Below are positions 1 to 5,775 of a stretch of DNA of 9,309 nt, piece after piece. Made by a program: the position numbers and the translations under genes. Below the pieces are notes generated by a model. That model had not been told where the DNA came from. It made no database searches and was given only the letters and a program-made list of their open reading frames with translations. The DNA is from Sulfurimonas sp. (GTDB lineage Bacteria; Campylobacterota; Campylobacteria; Campylobacterales; Sulfurimonadaceae): assembly GCA_027066935.1 (NCBI GenBank), contig JAMOMX010000309.1:1-9309 (forward strand). The letters are read 5' to 3'. Every line of letters begins with the position of its first letter. Within the stretch, counting starts at the first letter, position 1.

Positions 1-89
1 ATATCGTTGTGTGGATTTTTTGCTAAATGCTCAATTACACGCAAACCTGCATAACCACCACCAATAACAATAATCTTATTCTTTGGCAT
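1..89 (-). CDS. NAD(P)/FAD-dependent oxidoreductase (NDH-2-like), N-terminal fragment
   Basis: Reading leftward from an ATG whose complement is at 87-89, the frame stays open to the window edge and gives 29 residues beginning MPKNKIIVIGGGYAGLRVIE. The hydrophobic strand followed by GGGYAGL is the N-terminal dinucleotide-binding beta-alpha-beta motif of the pyridine nucleotide-disulfide oxidoreductase superfamily. The form GGGYAGL is typical of type II NADH dehydrogenases and related membrane-associated flavoproteins that pass electrons from NAD(P)H to quinone or other acceptors. An AAAGG ribosome-binding site lies a few bases upstream on the minus strand (about 97-101), which supports this start. 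The gene is divergent from queH. Only the FAD-binding start is visible, so substrate and exact subfamily cannot be decided; a sulfide:quinone-type or nitrite-type reductase is also possible. The family call is fairly safe, the NDH-2 assignment is an inference. Confidence 0.75.
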   Translation of the reverse strand, partial: MPKNKIIVIGGGYAGLRVIEHLAKNPHND

Positions 90-118
90 AGATAACCTTT
101 AGTGTAGTTTATTTGAAA

Positions 119-127
119 ATTATATCA
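119..127 (-). promoter_or_regulatory. Extended -10 promoter box for the leftward oxidoreductase gene
   Basis: On the minus strand this reads TGATATAAT, a perfect TATAAT hexamer preceded by TG one base away, an extended -10 element. It lies about 30 nt ahead of the ATG at 89, giving a short leader of roughly 20 nt that contains the AAAGG site. No convincing -35 is visible, as is usual for sigma-70 promoters in Campylobacterota. Predicted from sequence only. Confidence 0.5.
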
Positions 128-171
128 CTTTATTATATAAAAAATTAAGAATTAAAATTTTAGATTTTAGA

Positions 172-182
172 TTTGCTATAAT
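172..182 (+). promoter_or_regulatory. Extended -10 promoter box for queH
   Basis: TTTGCTATAAT contains a perfect TATAAT at 177-182 preceded by the TTTGC context typical of Campylobacterota sigma-70 promoters. Just upstream the 7-base unit TTTTAGA occurs twice in tandem (158-164 and 165-171). This places T-tracts at regular intervals, the kind of periodic AT signal that stands in for a -35 in this phylum. Transcription would start near 189, leaving a very short leader of about 15 nt before the proposed ATT start at 204. Confidence 0.6.
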
Positions 183-192
183 TCTAAAAAAA

Positions 193-197
193 AAGGA
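193..197 (+). promoter_or_regulatory. Shine-Dalgarno site that fixes the queH start
   Basis: AAGGA follows a run of A residues and ends 6 nt before the ATT codon at 204, which is optimal spacing. No comparable purine-rich site precedes the TTG at 282: the bases there are AATGAAAAA within a coding stretch that already encodes conserved QueH residues. The site therefore favours initiation at 204 despite the unusual codon. Confidence 0.6.
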
Positions 198-203
198 TTC
201 ACT

Positions 204-1286
204 ATTTTAGTACATATTTGTTGCAGTGTTGATTCTCACTTTTTTTTACAAAAACTACAACAAGAGTTTCCAAATGAAAAATTGATTGGTTTTTTTTACG
301 ACCCAAATATCCACCCATATTCAGAATATCAATTACGGCTTTTGGACGTACAACGTTCTTGTCAAAAGTTAGGTATAGAAGTTATTGAGGGTGAGTATGA
401 TTGTGAAAACTGGTTTAATGCAGTTAATGGTTTAGAAAATGAGCCTGAAAAGGGGAAACGCTGTGAAGTTTGTTTTGATAAACGGTTTTTTGTAAGTGCC
501 AAAAAAGCACTATCTCTTGGTGAAAGAAAGATTACAACTACACTACTTGTTAGCCCTCTTAAATCTCAAGAACAACTAAAACTTATCGGTGATGAATTTT
601 ACGCCAAACATGGAGTTAAATTTATAGCAGTTGATTATAGAGCTGGTGGTGGTTCACAAGATCAATCTCGTGTTACAAAAGAACAACAACTCTACCGTCA
701 AGATTATTGTGGGTGTATACATGGTTTAACTATGCAAAGAGAGCAACAAAACCGTTTAATGGACGAGATGTTTTCACCAATATCTAATCAAATATTACCA
801 GCATCAATTGAAGAGCGGCTAGAGATTTATAAACATCGAAATACCCTTGAAGATAAAAACATCAATTACAAAATCATTAAACAAAAGTTTTTAAATTATC
901 GCCAACTCAGTTTTAAAATTATTCTTGGCAAAAAAGATATAATCCCTGCTTATGCTTTGTCTTATTCAACACTTCCAAGAAAAAAAACAAAAGGTAAAAT
1001 TGAATACAATATAGATAATATTCATTATTTTAATCGTGAAGAGATTAGGTTTATAACACTCAAAGAGTTTAATAAAAGATGTGAATTTAATTATGAAAAT
1101 ATAAATTCTTTAATTTTTAATCCCCCTAGTTTTGAAGAAGAACTACAATTTAGAAACTCTCTTTCATGTGGAAATTATGACCTTACACCAATCATAGTTA
1201 TACAAGAAATTCCACAAACTAAAATAACCATAGAATTAAATGCAAAAACTTATGAAGATGTCATGGAAAAACTAATCAAAATCTAA
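204..1286 (+). CDS. queH: Epoxyqueuosine reductase QueH (DUF208 family), probable ATT start
   Basis: QueH reduces epoxyqueuosine to queuosine at the wobble position of GUN-anticodon tRNAs in the cytoplasm, using metal and iron-sulfur cofactors held by conserved cysteines; it is the non-homologous alternative to QueG. Read from ATT 204 the product is 360 aa. The expected cysteine sets are visible: HICCS (Cys6, Cys7), CEVC (Cys87, Cys90) and YCGC (Cys169, Cys171), together with YDPNIHPYSEY and AGGGSQDQSR. The first conventional codon, TTG at 282, would give 334 aa and lose HICCS, so I reject it. No ATG, GTG or TTG lies in frame between the TAG at 168-170 and 282. The C-terminal half (about residues 185-360) is lysine- and asparagine-rich, more AT-rich than the operon downstream, and contains no cofactor motif I recognise. 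The gene is separated by 48 nt from fabZ, which has its own promoter. The family call is secure; the start is an inference. Confidence 0.88.
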   Translation: MLVHICCSVDSHFFLQKLQQEFPNEKLIGFFYDPNIHPYSEYQLRLLDVQRSCQKLGIEVIEGEYDCENWFNAVNGLENEPEKGKRCEVCFDKRFFVSAKKALSLGERKITTTLLVSPLKSQEQLKLIGDEFYAKHGVKFIAVDYRAGGGSQDQSRVTKEQQLYRQDYCGCIHGLTMQREQQNRLMDEMFSPISNQILPASIEERLEIYKHRNTLEDKNINYKIIKQKFLNYRQLSFKIILGKKDIIPAYALSYSTLPRKKTKGKIEYNIDNIHYFNREEIRFITLKEFNKRCEFNYENINSLIFNPPSFEEELQFRNSLSCGNYDLTPIIVIQEIPQTKITIELNAKTYEDVMEKLIKI

Positions 1287-1292
1287 TATATA

Positions 1293-1304
1293 TTTAGCTA
1301 AAAT
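1293..1304 (+). promoter_or_regulatory. Probable -10 promoter box for the fabZ-lpxA-clpX-mreB-mreC operon
   Basis: TTTAGCTAAAAT matches the extended -10 form seen elsewhere in this window (TTTGCTATAAT and TTTTAGCTATAAT), with one change in the hexamer (TAAAAT at 1299-1304). It sits in the 48-nt gap between the queH stop and fabZ, 30 nt before the fabZ ATG, so transcription would begin near 1311. Readthrough from queH remains possible because there is no terminator in the gap. Confidence 0.5.
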
Positions 1305-1334
1305 ATCCAAAATTATTATATAAGGCTTTCGCAT

Positions 1335-1781
1335 ATGACTATGGATGTTATGGAAATTCAAGAGATAATCCCTCACCGTTACCCATTTTTACTTTTAGAT
1401 CGAGTTACAGATATAACTCCACACAAATTATTAATTGGTTTTAAAAACGTAACTATTGGAGACAATATTTTTCAAGGACACTTTCCTGGTCATCCAATCT
1501 ATCCTGGTGTTATGATACTTGAGGGAATGGCTCAAGCTGGCGGAATCCTTGCGTTTAAAAGTATGGATATGTCTAAAGAAGAGGCTGCAAATAAAGTAGT
1601 TTATTTTATGAGTATCGATAAAGCTAAATTTCGTGCGCCTGTTAAACCAGGAGATAGATTAGAGTACCGCATTAACGTTATTAAAAACAAAGGTGCTATT
1701 TGGGTTTTAGACGGAAAAGCTTATGTTGATGATACTTTAGTTTCTCAAGCAGAACTAAAAGCTATGATTGTTGATAAGTAA
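1335..1781 (+). CDS. fabZ: 3-hydroxyacyl-[acyl-carrier-protein] dehydratase FabZ
   Basis: FabZ dehydrates 3-hydroxyacyl-ACP to trans-2-enoyl-ACP in cytoplasmic type II fatty acid synthesis. The 148-aa product has the single hot-dog fold length typical of the family. It opens with the substrate-tunnel motif HRYPFLLLDR (residues 14-23) and contains GHFPGHPIYPGVMILEGMAQ (48-67), with the catalytic His49 and Glu63. I chose the ATG at 1335 because AAGG at 1322-1325 lies 9 nt upstream; the in-frame ATGs at 1341 and 1350 are too far from it. The TAA is followed 11 nt later by lpxA. FabZ and LpxA compete for hydroxyacyl-ACP, so joint transcription keeps phospholipid and lipid A supply matched (general knowledge of the pathway). 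Confidence 0.97.
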   Translation: MTMDVMEIQEIIPHRYPFLLLDRVTDITPHKLLIGFKNVTIGDNIFQGHFPGHPIYPGVMILEGMAQAGGILAFKSMDMSKEEAANKVVYFMSIDKAKFRAPVKPGDRLEYRINVIKNKGAIWVLDGKAYVDDTLVSQAELKAMIVDK

Positions 1782-1784
1782 AGG
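1781..1784 (+). promoter_or_regulatory. Shine-Dalgarno site supporting the TTG start of lpxA
   Basis: AAGG overlaps the last base of the fabZ TAA and lies 8 nt before TTG 1793. The next in-frame ATG of lpxA is more than 110 codons downstream, beyond the first coils of the beta-helix, so TTG must be the start. Ribosomes finishing fabZ pass directly over this site, which suggests coupling. Confidence 0.65.
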
Positions 1785-1792
1785 CAAATATA

Positions 1793-2578
1793 TTGAGTAA
1801 AATATCCCCACATGCTATTATTGAAGATGGTGCAACTATAGGTAATGATGTAGAAATTGGACCATTTTGTTTTGTGTCAAAAGATGCAAAAATAGGTGAT
1901 GAAACTACAATAGCACAAAACACTTGTATCTATGGCAACACAACTATTGGAAAAAATAACACTATATTCTCTCATGCTGTAATTGGTTCAATTCCTCAAG
2001 ATTTAAAATTTAATGGCGAATTTGTTGAGTTAATTATTGGCGATAACAACACAATTAGAGAGTTTACACTTTTTAATCCTGGAACCAAAGGTGGTGGTGG
2101 AAAAACTATCGTTGGAAATCACAATCTTTTCATGGGTTATGTTCATTTGGGACATGATGTTATTATTGGAAATCACTGTATATTTGCAAATGCAGCTACT
2201 TTAGCTGGACATGTTGAAGTTGGTGACTATGCTGTTGTTGGTGGGATGACACCAGTTCATCAGTTTGTTCATATAGGAGACTACGCAATGATTGGAGGAG
2301 CTTCAGCTCTTGCACAAGATGTACCTCCATTTTGTATGGCTGAGGGAAATCGTGCATCACTTCGTGGACTAAACCTTACAGGACTTAGAAGACATTTAGC
2401 ACGAGAAGATATAAACGAATTAAAGTCAGCATACAGAGATCTTTTTGAATCAGGCAAACCACTTAAGGATACTGCAAGCGAAATTTTAGAAAATACAAAA
2501 AACCATTATGTAAACGATTTATGTGACTTTGTACTTAAAACAAAAAGAGGAATCCCTTTTGAGAGAAAAAATTTATGA
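1793..2578 (+). CDS. lpxA: Acyl-ACP--UDP-N-acetylglucosamine O-acyltransferase LpxA
   Basis: LpxA transfers a (R)-3-hydroxyacyl chain from ACP to UDP-GlcNAc (or an amino analogue), the first step of lipid A synthesis in the cytoplasm. The 261-aa product matches the family length. It shows repeated hexapeptide units of the left-handed beta-helix from residue 8 to about 185, then a helical C-terminal domain. By alignment with E. coli, Lys72, His118, His140 and His156 are kept, and the catalytic base His125 is His121 in the motif HLGHD. Gly169 occupies the place of E. coli Gly173, the hydrocarbon-ruler position, suggesting a long acyl chain of about C14. The E. coli IHRGT segment is FNPGT here (residues 94-98), with Asn95 where E. 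coli has His99. Start is TTG 1793. The TGA overlaps the clpX ATG (ATGA), so the pair is probably translationally coupled. Confidence 0.96.
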   Translation: MSKISPHAIIEDGATIGNDVEIGPFCFVSKDAKIGDETTIAQNTCIYGNTTIGKNNTIFSHAVIGSIPQDLKFNGEFVELIIGDNNTIREFTLFNPGTKGGGGKTIVGNHNLFMGYVHLGHDVIIGNHCIFANAATLAGHVEVGDYAVVGGMTPVHQFVHIGDYAMIGGASALAQDVPPFCMAEGNRASLRGLNLTGLRRHLAREDINELKSAYRDLFESGKPLKDTASEILENTKNHYVNDLCDFVLKTKRGIPFERKNL

Positions 2579-3816
2579 TAAATAGAAAATGTAGTTTTTG
2601 TGACGCTATAGAAAATGAAGTAAATCCACTTATAGCTGGTAATGGCGTATATATTTGTAAAAATTGTGTAATTAGTGCATATAAAATTATGTTTGGTGAT
2701 GAAAAAGAACAAACAAACCAAGAGCAACAATTAACAGAGACAGTAGCTAAACTGATGACACCAAAAGAGTTAAACAACTTTTTAAGTGACTATGTAATTG
2801 GGCAAGAAAGAGCAAGAAAACTTATAAGTGTAGCTGTATACAATCACTATAAACGTATATTTAAAAACGATACTGATACAGAGGATGATACAGAGATTGC
2901 AAAATCAAATGTTCTATTAATTGGTCCAACTGGTTCTGGTAAAACTTTAATGGCTCAAACAATTGCTAGAGTATTAAATGTACCTATCGCTATTGCTGAT
3001 GCTACAAGTTTAACAGAAGCTGGTTATGTTGGAGAGGATGTTGAAAATATCTTAACAAAACTTATTCAAGCGGCAGATGGTGATGTAAAAAAAGCTGAAC
3101 AAGGTATAGTTTTCATTGATGAAGTAGATAAAATCTCTCGCATGAGCGAAAACCGTTCTATCACTCGTGATGTCTCAGGTGAGGGTGTTCAACAAGCACT
3201 ACTTAAAATCATTGAAGGTGCTGATGTAAACATTCCACCAAAGGGTGGAAGAAAACATCCTAATCAAGAGTTTACTACTATAAATACAAGAGAGATTTTA
3301 TTTATATGTGGTGGTGCTTTTGATGGATTAGATGATATTTTAAAGAAAAAACAAGGTGAAAATGTTCTTGGTTTTGGACAAGAGAAAAAATCAAAAGATG
3401 AGCAAGAAACAACTTATCATATGGTTGAACCAGATGATTTAATATCTTATGGAGTTATTCCTGAGTTGATTGGTCGTCTTCCTATCATTGCATCTCTTAG
3501 TGAGATAACTGAAGAGGATATGGTTCGCATACTGACAGAGCCTAAAAATTCACTTATAAAACAATATAAAAAACTTTTCTCCATCGATAATGTAGAGCTT
3601 ACTTTTGAAGATGATGCACTTAAAACAATTGCTTCAAAATCTATAAAACGCAAAACTGGTGCTCGTGGTCTTCGTGCAATTTTAGAAGAAAATATGATAG
3701 ATATAATGTATGAACTTCCAGAATATGATGGTTACGAAGTTGTAATAACAAAAGAAGTTATTGAAGATAATGCACAACCAATATATATTAAAAAACAAAC
3801 AAAAAAAACAGCATAA
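2575..3816 (+). CDS. clpX: ATP-dependent protease ATP-binding subunit ClpX
   Basis: ClpX is the hexameric AAA+ unfoldase that recognises tagged proteins and feeds them to ClpP in the cytoplasm. The 413-aa product has the N-terminal C4 zinc-binding domain (Cys6, Cys9, Cys28, Cys31). Walker A is GPTGSGKT (117-124), pore loop GYVGED starts at 150, Walker B is VFIDEVDK with Asp182 and Glu183, and the RKH substrate loop is at 226-228. LGF at 265-267 corresponds to the ClpP-docking IGF loop, with a conservative Ile-to-Leu change. PELIGRLP carries the arginine finger and KTGARGLR the sensor 2 arginine. ATG 2575 overlaps the lpxA TGA by 4 nt and has GAGAG 9 nt upstream. clpP is not in the window. The position between lpxA and mreB is a conserved Campylobacterota arrangement, so expression is tied to envelope genes. 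Confidence 0.98.
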   Translation: MINRKCSFCDAIENEVNPLIAGNGVYICKNCVISAYKIMFGDEKEQTNQEQQLTETVAKLMTPKELNNFLSDYVIGQERARKLISVAVYNHYKRIFKNDTDTEDDTEIAKSNVLLIGPTGSGKTLMAQTIARVLNVPIAIADATSLTEAGYVGEDVENILTKLIQAADGDVKKAEQGIVFIDEVDKISRMSENRSITRDVSGEGVQQALLKIIEGADVNIPPKGGRKHPNQEFTTINTREILFICGGAFDGLDDILKKKQGENVLGFGQEKKSKDEQETTYHMVEPDDLISYGVIPELIGRLPIIASLSEITEEDMVRILTEPKNSLIKQYKKLFSIDNVELTFEDDALKTIASKSIKRKTGARGLRAILEENMIDIMYELPEYDGYEVVITKEVIEDNAQPIYIKKQTKKTA

Positions 3817-3825
3817 GGTAAATAA

Positions 3826-4863
3826 ATGATTTTCAATAAACTAATCGGACTTTTCTCAAACGATTTATCAATAGATTTGGGTACAGCAAACACCATTGTT
3901 ATTGCAAAGGGTCGTGGTATTATTATCAATGAGCCATCAGTAGTAGCAGTTAAAACTGAAAAATATGGTCAATCACGAGTTTTAGCGGTTGGTCAAGAAG
4001 CAAAAGATATGGTTGGTAAAACTCCTGGTAATATTAGAGCAATTAGACCAATGCGTGACGGAGTAATAGCTGATTTTGATATGACAGAAAAGATGATTAG
4101 AAAATTTATTGAAAAAGCTCATGGTCGTTCATCTTTAATATCTCCTCGTATCATTATTTGTGTCCCTTATGGACTTACTCAGGTTGAGCGTAAAGCTGTT
4201 CGAGAATCTGCATTAAGTGCTGGAGCTAGAGAAGTTTTTCTTATTGAAGAACCAATGGCCGCTGCAATTGGTGCTGGTGTCGAGATAAGAAACCCACAAG
4301 GAAATTTAGTTGTTGATATTGGTGGTGGTACTACTGAGATTGGTGTTGTTTCACTTGGTGGGCTAGTTCTTTCAAAATCAATTCGTACAGCTGGTGATAA
4401 AATTGACCAATCAATTGTCAATTATGTAAGAAAAAAATACAATCTTCTAATTGGTGAAAGAGCAGCAGAAGAGATAAAAATAAATATTGGTACTGCGGTA
4501 ACATTAGATGAAGACCTTAAAATGATTGTAAATGGTAGAGATCAGGTTGAGGGACTTTTAAGTTCAGTAGAATTAACAAGTGAAGATATTCGTGAAGCTA
4601 TGCGTGAACCACTTCGTGAGATTGGCGAAGCTCTTTGTGATGTAATAGAGCGTATGCCACCTGATCTAGCTGGTGATATTGTAAACCATGGTATTATTTT
4701 AACTGGTGGTGGTGCTTTAATTCGCAAACTTGATAAATATCTTTCTGACATTGTTAGAATACCTGTTTTTGTTGCAGATGAGCCTCTTTTAGCAGTTGCT
4801 CGTGGAACTGGGCGTGCTCTTGAAGAGATAGATTTACTACAAGAACTTTTTGACAATGAATAA
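3826..4863 (+). CDS. mreB: Rod-shape-determining actin homologue MreB
   Basis: MreB polymerises into membrane-bound ATP-dependent filaments that guide lateral peptidoglycan synthesis. The 345-aa product has the usual length. An amphipathic N-terminal stretch, MIFNKLIGLFSND, resembles the membrane-binding helix of Gram-negative MreB. Phosphate loop 1 is DLGTANTIV (17-25), the catalytic glutamate region is EEPMAAAIGA (from 141), phosphate loop 2 is DIGGGTTEIGV (from 164), and the adenosine motif is TGGGALI (from 293). The start has AAGG at 3815-3818, overlapping the clpX stop codon, 7 nt upstream. Only 9 nt separate clpX and mreB, and the mreB end overlaps mreC. No missing residues or odd codon use were seen. 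Confidence 0.98.
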   Translation: MIFNKLIGLFSNDLSIDLGTANTIVIAKGRGIIINEPSVVAVKTEKYGQSRVLAVGQEAKDMVGKTPGNIRAIRPMRDGVIADFDMTEKMIRKFIEKAHGRSSLISPRIIICVPYGLTQVERKAVRESALSAGAREVFLIEEPMAAAIGAGVEIRNPQGNLVVDIGGGTTEIGVVSLGGLVLSKSIRTAGDKIDQSIVNYVRKKYNLLIGERAAEEIKINIGTAVTLDEDLKMIVNGRDQVEGLLSSVELTSEDIREAMREPLREIGEALCDVIERMPPDLAGDIVNHGIILTGGGALIRKLDKYLSDIVRIPVFVADEPLLAVARGTGRALEEIDLLQELFDNE

Positions 4864-5617
4864 AGGGCTACTAAGCTTTTTTATCATTTTTGTAGCACTC
4901 TTAATGGGCGCGCTTTATTATACAAATACTATTCAAAAACCTTTTATTTCAACTCTAAACTCACTTAAATCAACTTATCATGATTCTGTAAAATATATGC
5001 AAGACTCTATAAATAAACACTTTTTTCAAGCTAAAAAGATAGAATTATTACAAAAAAAAATAGAAGACTTTGAAAAAAATCATCTACAAATGATACAACT
5101 TAAATCTGAAATCGATGATATGAAAGCATTAAATAATTCAAATTTAAAATTTTCTCCTGATGTAGAGTTAACGCGTACAATATCTTATAAGGAGTTTGGT
5201 AATTTTAATAAGCTTTGGATTGATGTAGATGATTATAATAGCTCAAAAATATATGGGTTAATATATAAAGAGATGGTTGCTGGAATTGTTATATCTGAAA
5301 ACAACAAAGCTTTAGCACTTTTAATAAGAGATATTAAGTGTTCATATGCTGTTTATGTTGGAAAAGAAAAAGCTCCTGGAGTTGCTCATGGAAACAATGA
5401 AAAAAATATAGTTATAGAGTTTATTCCCTCTTGGTTTAAAATTGAAAAAGGTGATGAAGTGACAACTTCTGGGCTTGATAATATTTTTTTTAAGGGATTA
5501 AAAGTTGGTAAAGTTTTGTCAGTTACAAAATCTCAAGGTTACCAAAGTGCTATAATACAACCATATTATAACTCTGATGAACCTAGCTATTTTCACATTA
5601 TTAAAACTCCAAGATAA
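4856..5617 (+). CDS. mreC: Rod-shape-determining protein MreC
   Basis: MreC is the bitopic membrane protein of the elongasome; its periplasmic part activates the PBP2/RodA synthase and connects to MreB. The 253-aa product starts MNKGLLSFFIIF and has one transmembrane helix (about residues 5-22). A Lys/Glu-rich coiled coil follows (about 55-95), then the beta-rich MreC domain (about 100-253, with GDEVTTSGLD and FKGLKVGKV as recognisable pieces). I prefer ATG 4856, which overlaps the mreB stop by 8 nt, to the in-frame TTG 4850. Neither has a strong ribosome-binding site (AAGAA at 4841-4845 is weak), so reinitiation after mreB is likely. No mreD follows; the next gene is carB behind its own promoter. 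Confidence 0.93.
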   Translation: MNKGLLSFFIIFVALLMGALYYTNTIQKPFISTLNSLKSTYHDSVKYMQDSINKHFFQAKKIELLQKKIEDFEKNHLQMIQLKSEIDDMKALNNSNLKFSPDVELTRTISYKEFGNFNKLWIDVDDYNSSKIYGLIYKEMVAGIVISENNKALALLIRDIKCSYAVYVGKEKAPGVAHGNNEKNIVIEFIPSWFKIEKGDEVTTSGLDNIFFKGLKVGKVLSVTKSQGYQSAIIQPYYNSDEPSYFHIIKTPR

Positions 5618-5661
5618 TTTGCACTCATATAAACCATAAATCTAATGCATTATTAAGTACC

Positions 5662-5674
5662 TTTTAGCTATAAT
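5662..5674 (+). promoter_or_regulatory. Extended -10 promoter box for carB
   Basis: TTTTAGCTATAAT contains a perfect TATAAT at 5669-5674 in the same context as the queH promoter, making it the best promoter in the window after that one. Transcription would begin near 5681, giving a leader of about 95 nt before the carB ATG, long for this compact region and containing the palindrome at 5691-5746. It shows carB need not be cotranscribed with mreC. A 10-bp palindrome TAATGCATTA (5643-5652) lies in the position of the missing -35; it may be a coincidence in AT-rich DNA. Confidence 0.65.
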
Positions 5675-5690
5675 CATTGAATTTTCTAGT

Positions 5691-5746
5691 GTCATTCCCA
5701 ACCTGATTTAAAATCTAATTAGATATCAATTCAGGTTGAAAGTGAT
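5691..5746 (+). repeat. 56-bp imperfect palindrome in the carB leader
   Basis: The two 28-base halves (5691-5718 and 5719-5746) are reverse complements at 21 of 28 positions, with two of the mismatches becoming G-U pairs in RNA. The core is a perfect 8-bp arm, CAACCTGA at 5699-5706 against TCAGGTTG at 5731-5738, and a perfect 12-bp centre, ATCTAATTAGAT at 5713-5724. There is no T-tract afterwards, so it is not an intrinsic terminator. It lies downstream of the carB -10 box and ends 29 nt before the ATG, so it should fold in the mRNA leader. It could be a REP/MITE-like mobile repeat relic or a leader control structure; sequence alone does not decide. Confidence 0.6.
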
Positions 5747-5775
5747 AATATTTTAACATCTATAAAAGGTAAAAA

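Noticed and set aside
282..1286. queH starting at TTG 282 (334 aa)
   Set aside because: The upstream in-frame codons encode HICCS and the rest of the conserved QueH N-terminus, and there is no Shine-Dalgarno site before 282.
2506..2777. Small minus-strand membrane-like frames across the lpxA/clpX junction
   Set aside because: The Phe/Ile-rich translation is the expected complement of Lys/Asn-rich coding DNA in a low-GC genome; no promoter or ribosome-binding site was found.
4850..5617. mreC starting at TTG 4850 (255 aa)
   Set aside because: ATG 4856 two codons later gives the normal short N-terminus before the membrane helix; nothing upstream favours TTG.
5643..5652. TAATGCATTA 10-bp palindrome as an operator
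   Set aside because: Short palindromes of this kind are expected by chance in AT-rich DNA; no second copy was seen nearby.
5742..5750. A second carB promoter (GATAAT at 5744-5749)
   Set aside because: Hexamer is imperfect, the expected upstream context is absent, and it overlaps the palindrome; the box at 5669-5674 is far better.
5691..5760. The palindrome as an intrinsic terminator of mreC
   Set aside because: It lies downstream of the carB -10 box, the stem is modest in GC, and no run of T follows it.
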